Shown: piece by piece, positions 52,584 through 61,600 of the stretch
Position numbering within the stretch: the stretch's first letter is position 1
Layout of the letters: every line of letters starts with the position of its first letter
Assembly: GCA_903838415.1 (NCBI GenBank)
Contig: CAILYI010000109.1
Coordinates: forward strand, 1 to 64,000
Direction of reading: 5' to 3'
Length of the DNA: 64,000 nt
Origin: an uncultured Anaerolineae bacterium
GTDB taxonomy: Bacteria > Chloroflexota > Anaerolineae > Anaerolineales > Villigracilaceae
Made by a program: the position numbers and the translations under genes
The notes under the pieces: model-generated
The model's database searches: none
Seen by the model: only the letters and a program-made list of their open reading frames with translations
What the model was told of the DNA's origin: nothing

Positions 52584-53285
52584 TTAATCCGGGTCGAGGT
52601 TGGTTTCCGCGTAATAGCCGCGGTATTGCACGGGCAGCAAAGCGGCGATATGCATCATCACCAGGTCCGCGTTGCGCTGGCGCGCTTCGCGGCGTTCATC
52701 ACCCTTGCCCAGCACCGGCGGCAAAAGGAAAGGCTTCCCAATCCGCAATTCCAGGGTGCGGCGCTGGCCACGAATGGCGGTCTTGAAAAAATCATCCGTG
52801 GTGCCCACGATGCCCACCGGTACCACCGGCACCTGCGCCTTCTCAACAATAAACGCAACGCCCGGGCGAGCGCGGCGCATGCCTTCGCCATGAGAACGTC
52901 CACCTTCGGGCGCCAGCAGCAAAGGCCGCCCCGCGGCCAGCACACTCAAAACCTTGTCAAACAGCTCCCGATCATATTCACCGCGATGCACCGGGATGGC
53001 GGAAAACATCCTGACCAACTGGGCCTGCCCAGGCCGCTTCCACAGATCGCTGGCGCCCATGCCTTCGATCATCTCGGGCCAAAAGGCCAGGGCGAAAGGT
53101 GGATCAAAGGTGGAGACGTGATTAAGCGCGGCAATATAGGGCTGACCCAGCGGGACGTTTTCTCTCCCCGTCAGCTTGATTCCGGCCAACAGGCGGAATA
53201 TACCCTGAAAGGTGGGTTTCATAACCCGACGCGCGATGCGGTTTTTTAACGGGACGCTGTATGCAGGAATGGATTGGTCGTTCAT
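52584..53285 (-). CDS. plsC: 1-acylglycerol-3-phosphate O-acyltransferase (PlsC family)
   Basis: 233 residues. The acyltransferase box NHVSTFD has H56 and D61; the later PEGGRSHGEG matches the third family box and PVVPVGIVGT the fourth. No clear transmembrane helix is seen, as in many PlsC paralogues, and a short hydrophobic segment may give peripheral binding. It lies seven bases past the cmk stop and is probably cotranscribed with it, as in other bacteria. Confidence 0.9.
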   Translation of the reverse strand: MNDQSIPAYSVPLKNRIARRVMKPTFQGIFRLLAGIKLTGRENVPLGQPYIAALNHVSTFDPPFALAFWPEMIEGMGASDLWKRPGQAQLVRMFSAIPVHRGEYDRELFDKVLSVLAAGRPLLLAPEGGRSHGEGMRRARPGVAFIVEKAQVPVVPVGIVGTTDDFFKTAIRGQRRTLELRIGKPFLLPPVLGKGDERREARQRNADLVMMHIAALLPVQYRGYYAETNLDPD

Positions 53286-53291
53286 CGGCGC

Positions 53292-53969
53292 TCAGGCTTT
53301 ACACAGATCGTAGGCTTTTTCGAAGACGGTATCAGCGTCGAGTCGGTCAGAATCGAGGATGAAGGCATCGGGGGCGGGTTTGAGCGGGGCAACGGCGCGG
53401 GTCGAATCGATGCGGTCACGCTCAATCACCTTCACCAGAATATCGTCAAAATTGGCATGTCCGCCCCGCCCCAGGATTTCCTCGTAACGGCGTTTGGCGC
53501 GTTCTTCGGGCGAAGCATCCAGATAGATTTTCAAATCGGCCTCGGGCAGGACGACGGTACCAATATCCCGCCCAACCATGACGACGCGCCCACGCAAGCC
53601 GATGCGGCGCTGCTGCAGGCTGAGTGCCTGACGGACGCCCGCGTAGGCCGAGACCGCCGAAACGTTGGATTCAACCTCCGGCTTGCGGATTTCCCAGGTG
53701 ATATCGCGCCCGGCGATGACCACATCGCAAACGCGGCCATCTTGCAGCGAGGGCGCGCTGACATCGATGGGCACTTCCTCCGCCAGCCGCGTGATGGCCG
53801 CTTCGTCGTGAATACCGACCTGCCGTTCAAGCGTCAGCCAGGTAATGGCGCGATACATCAGGCCGGTGTCAAAATAAAGGTAGCCGAGCGCTTCCGCCAG
53901 CCGGAAACCCAACGTGGATTTGCCGGAGGCAGCCGGGCCATCAATCGCAATAATCAGGGGAGTTGTCAT
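53292..53969 (-). CDS. cmk: cytidylate kinase
   Basis: 225 residues. P-loop GPAASGKST at 9-17, the YxDTGLMYRA segment near 34-42 and VMVGRDIGTVV near 130-140 are diagnostic. Converts CMP and dCMP to diphosphates. The start ATG is next to a long membrane-protein gene with a hairpin between them, so expression may be partly separate. Confidence 0.95.
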   Translation of the reverse strand: MTTPLIIAIDGPAASGKSTLGFRLAEALGYLYFDTGLMYRAITWLTLERQVGIHDEAAITRLAEEVPIDVSAPSLQDGRVCDVVIAGRDITWEIRKPEVESNVSAVSAYAGVRQALSLQQRRIGLRGRVVMVGRDIGTVVLPEADLKIYLDASPEERAKRRYEEILGRGGHANFDDILVKVIERDRIDSTRAVAPLKPAPDAFILDSDRLDADTVFEKAYDLCKA

Positions 53970-54001
53970 ATCAAATAAATGCCTTTCAAGTTGTTTCTGA
54001 G

Positions 54002-54035
54002 AATAACCCCGCTTTCACAAGAAAACGGGGTTATT
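54002..54035. terminator. hairpin after the 565-residue membrane protein
   Basis: AATAACCCCG and CGGGGTTATT pair across a 14-base loop directly after the stop at 54039. On the minus strand no strong T run follows, so termination may be weak. Confidence 0.45.
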
Positions 54036-54038
54036 GAT

Positions 54039-55736
54039 TTACTGGTTGTTTTGCGAATCGGGGAAAACGTCGCCGCGCACCCACAGAATGATGTTTTCCT
54101 GGCCGCTGGGCATTTCGTGCAACAGGCTCCAGCGCAGCCAATCGCCGGGAGGCGTCTGCTCCCAGGATGGGTAAGTACGCCAGGTGAGGTCCTGCCCGCG
54201 ATAGGAAGTTTCAAGGTTGGTAGTGGGGAATTGGTCGGAGACCACCAGAAAAGCCGGGCTGCCGGAGAAGGTAAAACCATCTGAAACAGTCAGCGGCCAA
54301 TCGCGCAGCAGCCAGCGCAAGGCGGGTGAATCCAGCCCGGCGATGGTGACATCCATTGAGCGATTGACGCCCGCCTTCCAGCGGGAAAGATCGTTCATCT
54401 GGCTGACCAGCGTGCTGGCCTGTCCAATTTCAGGCCCGGACGGCCACATTTCCACGGTGTGATAGGTACGCAGGCCGCTCGCAGCCACCGCAATCGCAAG
54501 TGTATAAACCATGAGAACCGTGAGCGCGCCCCACAAGCTACCTTGTACGGCGGTCGGGACCGACCAGCCAAAGGCCACCATGGCAATGCTGACGGTCAAC
54601 AAAGCCAGCGAACCGAGCAAGACCCACCAGCGCAACTGCAAAGCGGATGCATCCAGGGGAGTCAACGCGATGGCGGCATAATTGATCCCGGCGAAGACCA
54701 GGATGGCGACAGTAAAAACTGCCATCCCGATGGTTTCCCAATTTCCATCTTCGATGGGAGCGAGGTGGCGGGAAACTTCCAGCGCCGCCAGCGCCCAGAG
54801 CGGAATCAGCACCCAGGCCAAGTCAGCCACCTGGCGGGAGGGATAAGCCAGCGCCAGCACCAGGGTCGCCACCAGCCACAGGCCGAGCGTGATAACCAAT
54901 TCGTCACGTTTGAGCAGGCCGCGCACCAGCGCGGCGAGCGCCAGCAGCACGGCAAAAAACTCGTATCCGCCCAGGCCGATCAACAGGCGCACAGCGGGGA
55001 CATCTGAAAAGTCGATCCAACCGCCAAAATAGGCCGGAATTGCCGCCAGCCCGGCGCTTAATCCACCGGGGAGCAGCAAGAAAAAGCTTCCCAACAAAAG
55101 ATACGTTCCGGCGGCGTAAGCGGCAGTGGTCAGGATGATTTTCCGGTCAAATGATATTTTTGACGCCTGTTCTTCGCGGACAAATAAGCCGCGCAACAGG
55201 CCGTAGGCCACGCCCAATCCCAACAGGCCCGCCCAGAGGGACGGCCCGGAAAGCAGGGCCAGCCCGACCCAAATCCCTGCCGCGCGGATATTTCCGGCGC
55301 GCCACAGACCCAAGCCAAACAGGACGGCGACCACCGCAATGATCGGACTGCCCGCCAGCCGCGAAAGCGCCAGGAAACCCGGGTCAATCGCTAGGAAGAA
55401 AGCCAGCACCAGGGCAGGTTTGCCGCCCAAGCGGTCACGGAAGTAGTATGGGGTTAGCGTCAGTAGCGCGCCGAACAGAGCCGGGACAAACCGCGCCGCA
55501 AAGTTACTGGCCTGCATGACGAAAAACACTAGCCCCGTCAGCGCCACATAACCCGGCTGCGGGCCAATGGCGGGCTGCAGGCCTTTCGTCAGGTCAAAAA
55601 CTTGCAAGGCCCAGCGGGCTTCATCGTCAGTGAGCGGCAGTTCGCCCAGACGCAGCAAACGGATCGCCAGCGCCAGGCCAAAAGCCAGCGCAAACAATCC
55701 AAATTCAAGGTTACGTTCTCGGGTGTTGTCGGTCAT
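54039..55736 (-). CDS. polytopic glycosyltransferase-like membrane protein
   Basis: 565 residues with about 12 transmembrane helices. The first loop carries LPLTDDEARWALQVFDL, an acidic pair like the catalytic D-D/E of GT-C (PMT/ArnT) glycosyltransferases, which use lipid-linked sugars. A smaller extracytoplasmic C-terminal domain (about 420-565) follows. It is the first of three adjacent large membrane proteins of this kind. It would glycosylate proteins or lipids on the outer face of the membrane; target unknown. Confidence 0.8.
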   Translation of the reverse strand: MTDNTRERNLEFGLFALAFGLALAIRLLRLGELPLTDDEARWALQVFDLTKGLQPAIGPQPGYVALTGLVFFVMQASNFAARFVPALFGALLTLTPYYFRDRLGGKPALVLAFFLAIDPGFLALSRLAGSPIIAVVAVLFGLGLWRAGNIRAAGIWVGLALLSGPSLWAGLLGLGVAYGLLRGLFVREEQASKISFDRKIILTTAAYAAGTYLLLGSFFLLLPGGLSAGLAAIPAYFGGWIDFSDVPAVRLLIGLGGYEFFAVLLALAALVRGLLKRDELVITLGLWLVATLVLALAYPSRQVADLAWVLIPLWALAALEVSRHLAPIEDGNWETIGMAVFTVAILVFAGINYAAIALTPLDASALQLRWWVLLGSLALLTVSIAMVAFGWSVPTAVQGSLWGALTVLMVYTLAIAVAASGLRTYHTVEMWPSGPEIGQASTLVSQMNDLSRWKAGVNRSMDVTIAGLDSPALRWLLRDWPLTVSDGFTFSGSPAFLVVSDQFPTTNLETSYRGQDLTWRTYPSWEQTPPGDWLRWSLLHEMPSGQENIILWVRGDVFPDSQNNQ

Positions 55737-55788
55737 GAGATGTATTTTATTCCGATTCTTGATTTCCGACTTGCAATTGTACAGGGAT

Positions 55789-58230
55789 TTACGGCACAGC
55801 GTAAATCACAACCTGTCCCTGCCGATGGACTTCCGACAGGTTGGTGGCAAATTTAAACTCATTGACTGAATAGCTTGTGCGCTCAAGCGCGCCGATATAA
55901 ACATAGCGAATGTCATATTTCTTCAAAATAGCTTCCGCTTCGGGCCAGCTGGCCGTGGCATACAAGCGAGCGATATCATCCGAGCGGCTGCCCATTTCAG
56001 CATAGCCGCCGCGCCACTGGCTCTCGTGACCGGGCCAGCCCAACACGTCCGGCTGACCAGAATAAGTCGCCACGCGCGCAAATTCCGTGTAACTGCCGCC
56101 CACCGCCTCCACCACCGTGCCCAGCGGAGCCTGCTCCAGCCACAGGATGGCGTCGTAGTCATCCGGGTTGTAATCCCCAATGTAAGCCGCGCCATCCAAC
56201 CTGCGCCGGTCCGGGCTGGCAGTGTTGAAATTATCCGTTTTGTTGGGCAGCGCCAGCAGCGGGTAAGCCAGCCCAACCATCAGCACCGCCGTCATGGCAA
56301 CGGAAAACAATCCCAGCTTGACACCGCGTAATTCCACCAGCAAAATCACAAATCCAAACGACGCGGCCAGCGACCACAGCGTCCAGGCCTGATAATAGAA
56401 TTTGAAAATGGTGTTCATGCGCGAACCAAACTGGTCGCGCAGATAGACAAATTCGGGCGCCATGACCAGCAGCGCGCCAAACAGGACGAACATCAGCACA
56501 AAGGGAATTGGGGAGGTGACGGACTCAGCCTCGGCCCTGTTGCCCGTTAAAAATGCCACTGCCGCACCGATCAGCAGAATCAGCGTCAGCAAGCCCGCGC
56601 CATATTGCAAACGGCGCAAGGTGGCCTCGTAGAACACGTCCCGCGTGGAAGTCAGTCCCTGCGAGGTGATAAACGAAGCCCCAGCCTCCGTCTGCGCGGC
56701 CAGGAGACCCAACAGCACCGAAAACAGCCACAGCAACAAAGTAACGCCCAAAGTGATTGACAGGCCCATCTTCCAATTGGCGGGGCGCTTGCCAAAGAGG
56801 GAACCCAGGAACAGGAAAAGCGGCACCAGCAGTGTGCCAAACATGATCCAAAGGTAGGCGCCGCGCGTGGGGAAAATGACGTTGGGCAAAATTCCGCCCG
56901 CCTGCGAGGAAAAGCTGATGTAAAACGGCAAGTAAAGCAGCACACTGCCCAGCGCCAGCGGAATCGAGAATACGAAAAAGTCCTCGAGCAAGTCCCAATT
57001 CCAGCCGCGCTGATTGACCTGTGAAAGGATGAACGCGCCGCTCACCAGCGCCAGGTAAATGGGAAAATCCCAGGTGTTCAGGAAGGCCAGCCCACCCAGA
57101 ACGACCGCCAGCAGCCCCAAACCTTCCTTGCGGACGGGCAGTTTGAAGCCAAACAAATTCGTCTCGCCGCGCCAGCCGCCAAGATACAGATTCAGCGCCA
57201 ACCCGGCGGCCAACAAACCAAACGGCATCGCCAGCACATGTGGATGCAAGTCACCCAGCAGGTAGGAAAAAAACGGGAATTCATCGATGATTTCGACAAA
57301 ATTTCCGCGCAAGTCGTAGTCATGCACAACGCGCGAGGCGCGCCACCAAAACCAAAAGCGCGGATTCCAACCGAGCGGCATGGCTGGCGCGTCACTCAGG
57401 TCTTTCATGTTCAGCCACAGCCAGAAATTTGGTCCGGTTTTCGTCCAGCCAATGCCGTAGGCGTGCAAAAATTCGAGAAAACCTTCCACGTTGCCAATGA
57501 TCACCAGAAAGAGCGGCGCGAAAATGGCGCCCAGCAAGGCATGCATTTGACGGGCGGCCTGCTGCGCGGAACCCCAATAAGCGACCAGCAAATTGTGGAG
57601 CAGTCCATACGAACCGATCACGCTCATCGCAAAAATCAGCGCAAGCATCAAGTTAAACGCCACCCCACCGCTGGTGAAAGTGAACATGGCCAGCATGGCC
57701 GCCAAAACGTAGCCGAAATAATAGTACGAGATGGCGTATCCGCTCAACCAGGGATCATGCGGCGGAAAACTGGGCGAGCGCAGAATGGCATTGATGAAAG
57801 CGATTTCCATCGGCTTTTCGGTGCCGGTGGTATCCGGATTGTTGGCGCGCACGAAAGCCCAGGCCGCAAACGCGATAAAAAACAGGACTTCGATCGAAAA
57901 AACGAGGCGCAGATTGGACTTCAGCCAATCGACGGTAAACGCCAAGCCATGGACGATGGCAGGCTGTTCATCGTTTCCACTTGAAACCCACAGCGCCCAG
58001 ACAGACAGCCCCGCCACCACCGCCAGCGCAAACAATAATCCGCCCACTTCGTTGCGAAGCAGGCCGAAAGACACTGACAACCAGAAGATAAAGCCCCACA
58101 GCAGCAGGCCAAGCGCGCGACTCAAGCTGTAGCCGCGATCCGCGAGTGCCGGGAACAGGCGATAAGCCAGCGGAAACGTCAGCAGGCCAAGCAGGGTGAT
58201 GGTGAGATACCAGGAAATGAATTGGAGCAT
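55789..58230 (-). CDS. DUF2298 (Chlor_Arch_YYY) membrane protein
   Basis: 813 residues with about 14-16 helices. The family region [35 protein letters not shown] and the C-terminal conserved segment with [13 protein letters not shown] are clear. The family is found mainly in Chloroflexota and Archaea and is thought to be a GT-C-like glycosyltransferase. It is 27 bases past the DUF952 gene and shares the C-terminal region with the 1,674-residue protein. Gap of 52 bases to the next gene. Confidence 0.9.
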   Translation of the reverse strand: [813 protein letters not shown]

Positions 58231-58257
58231 AAGATGTTTCCAGAAAAAACTGGGGAC

Positions 58258-58647
58258 TCAACCCTCGCCCGGCGCTGCCGCGATTTCGACCGGTAAATGG
58301 AACTTTCCATCCGCGTCGAGGGGAAAATCTACCACGCTGACCACGGCCTCGAAATTCAAAGGGCCGTACAGGTGCGGAAAACGGTCATCCGCTGAAGGGG
58401 CGGAATCGGACGCCCGCGGGTGAACCGGCGCCTCGTATTTCAACTCCGATTTCAGCCTGGAGGTGTCGACCGTCAGGATGACCAGGTCTTTCAGGCCAAC
58501 GTAAAACGCGTTGGCCACGCCCATCACCTGATGGCGCTGTGAAAAATGGATAAAGCCTTCAGTCGCGAGGCTTTCAGCGCGGTATTCGCCGCTTTGACGG
58601 GCCGACAGCGCGGCGCGGCGGGGCAGGATGTGATAAATCAGGGTCAT
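58258..58647 (-). CDS. DUF952 family protein
   Basis: 129 residues. The family features are TLIYHILPR at the start, GFIHFSQRHQV and the FPHLYGPLNFEAV region. A small cytosolic protein with an ADP-ribosyltransferase-like fold in the literature, function unknown. Its start overlaps the 1,674-residue gene by four bases (ATGA), so it is translationally coupled between two DUF2298 proteins, an unexpected place for a soluble protein. Confidence 0.9.
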   Translation of the reverse strand: MTLIYHILPRRAALSARQSGEYRAESLATEGFIHFSQRHQVMGVANAFYVGLKDLVILTVDTSRLKSELKYEAPVHPRASDSAPSADDRFPHLYGPLNFEAVVSVVDFPLDADGKFHLPVEIAAAPGEG

Positions 58648-61600
58648 GGGTATACCTCGCCCCGTGCTAAGTCCGGGGCTACTTCGTAGATAACGGTATC
58701 CGCATCACGATAAACGGACTTCCATAATTTTCCATCGCCAGCTTCGAATTTAGCCAGGCCCTCGGGCGTGTACAAAATTCGTTCCAGTTGGCCAAGGACG
58801 ATGTATTTGACATCGTATTTGGTCAGGAAGGCTTGCGCGGCGGCAGGATTGCGGGTGTTGTAGAAATTGGTGATTTCCTCGATGCGGCCGGTGACCCAAT
58901 CGCCGGGGAACAGCGCGCGCTGCTGGCGCTGGTGCCAGCTCCAGCCGACCACGCCGGGCAGACCGGTATAAATAGTATAGCGGGTGCCCCAGCGATATTC
59001 AACCGTATTGCCCTCAACAATGACCGGCGAGGCTTTGACATTATCCTGCATCCAGCGGATGGCGCGGTAATCCTGGCTCAAATCCATGTCGACCTGATCC
59101 CAATATTTGGAAGTTTGCATGTACGTCATGCTATCCCAGGTAAAGGGAATATTAGGCGCAATCCGATCACGGATTTTGTCCATGCTGGCGGTAAAGGTGA
59201 ATAATAAGGCGCAAGCCAGCAAAATGCCGCCGACGGTTTGGAAGATGACCTTACCCTTGCTGCCCCACTCGTCAAATTCAGTCAAAATCCAACCCAGGGC
59301 GGCCGCCGCGCTGATGGCAAACAGCACCCAGACCTGCAGATAAAACTTGAAAACGGTATTCATACGGCCAATATCGCCAGAAAGGACGATGAATTCGACC
59401 ACCAGCGTCAGCACGAGGCCGGTGCCGATCATAAAAAGCACCAGACGTTTCACGTCGGGTTGACCGGGGCGCAGAATCAGGATCAGGGCCCAGACCGCGA
59501 TCGGAAAGGCAAACCAGGCCACCGGCACCTTCAAAATAAACTGCAGGGACAGCAGCAGCGCCACAAAAACGGCCGCAGCCACTTCAAGGCCCAGTTCGTA
59601 CGGTTTGAGTTTTGCCAGCGCCGAAACGGGCGTCTGCGCCAGCCACTGACGGGTTTCCCAGAGCATCCACGACACGATCACAAACAGGAACAAACCCCAG
59701 TGCGTCCAGTAAGACCAGATCGGCGTCTTCTCATTCGTCCACTGGCTGACCTGGCTGTAGGCCAGTCCGTACCACTGCGCGAACGGCTGATACAGCACAA
59801 TCGCAAAACCGACCAGGACGCCCACGCCCATCAGCGCCAAAAGCGCGCGCTGAATCAACGGCGAAAGCCCAAAGCGCGGCGCTTCGCCCACTTCCACGTA
59901 GCGGAAAATGGCGTAAGCGCTGACGATGGAGCCGAGCGCCAGATAAGTGGGGAAATCCCAGGTGTTGGTGGGGCGCAAAACACCGATCACCAGGCCGCCA
60001 AAAGCGAGCGTCGCCAGCCACGACCAGCGGCTGAGCTTGCGCGCCAACAGCGTGGAAAGTGACCAGGCGATGGCCAGCAGAGTCAGCGGCAGGGCGATCA
60101 TGTGAGCATGTAAATCGCTGTAAATAAACGTAAACAGCGGAAATTCCGTGATCGCCAGGTCACCGAGCGGCATCACGCGGCTGGGCGCCCAGTAATATTC
60201 GCCCCAACCAATCGGCAGAGAGGCGCCGCTGAACATTTTCACAATTCCTTGCGCCGCCCAAATCCAGCGCTGGAAAATCCAAACGCCTTGAGCATCGACC
60301 ATTTCATTGGTCACGGCCATTTTTTGCAGGGCGTGATAAATCAACTGGATGGTGCCCAGGTTGCCCATCAAGACCAGCCCGGCCGCCGCAGCAACTCCCG
60401 TCAGCAGTTGCAGGGTGAAAGGCGAAAGATTGTCCTCGCCCTTGGGCTTGAAGCCATCCGCCAGATTCCAGGCCACAGAAAAGCCGCCCATGCCCAACAG
60501 GGCAAACAAAGTCGGCAGGACGAAGTTATAAGCGATCGAAGGCACGATTCCGAGCAATTTAATCGGCGTGCCCACCAGCACAAAGCCCCAATAGTAATAA
60601 TTGATGTATCCGCCCGCGTACCACGGATCATAGGGCGGGAAAGTAGTGCTCTTCAAAACCGCGTTCAGGTACGAAAAATCCATCGGCCGTTCGCCGCCGC
60701 GCGCCGGGTGCCACAAATCGGGGTTGCCCAGGCGAATGGATAAATCAATCAGGAACAGGGCCAGGAAAATGCCTTCCACAATCAGAAAATATTTTCCCTT
60801 ACTGCGGATTTCGGCGCGGATTTCGTCCCTTTTGACATAAAAAGCGATTGCGCCAGCGACCAGAATCAACCCGTAACCTGCCGCAATGGTCAGACGGGAA
60901 TACTGCCCGCCAACGGACGCCGTCAACCACACGCTGTAAGCCAGCAGCAAAAGCCCGCTCAGTCTCGCCAACGGATAGCCCTGATCGGGCAGCCCCGGCA
61001 GCAGCAGGCGAATAATCGGCCAGGTAAACAATCCCAGCAAGCCGATCGCCAGGTACCAGATGATCAGCCCCAAAACGGGGTACTTGTTCTGCAGCGACTC
61101 ATACGAGAACAATTCGCCCCAACTGCCGCCCGCGCGTTGCGCGCTGAGACGGTCAGGCGGCAGCATCAAATCGCCGGGATAGCGCCCCGCCTGGCGTGGC
61201 GTGATGTGAACCACATGCGTCAAATCCACCGCGCCGAGAATACTGCGGACATTTTGCGAATTATAGGCGTCCGTTTTCTTGAAAAGCAGCACCTTGGGCG
61301 CGTCGTAAACGGTAAAAGCCTCGTCGGCATATTGCGTGTTGAATTGACGGCCGAAAATTTCCGGGTAGCCGGTGAAAGTCTGAACCAGCTCAAAGCCCAG
61401 ATTCCCCTTAAACATCCCGGGCGCGGCCTCGTTATAGCACCAGATCACATCCTTATCCGCCGGGCAGCCGATCAGATTACGGTAAAAGACAATCGTCAGC
61501 GGGTAACGTTCAGGGACGCGCGTGGTGGTGGCGAACTGCCGATTGGATGTGATAAAGACAAAATCGCCAGCGTCGAGATTGGTCTCAAAACGGTTCAGCT

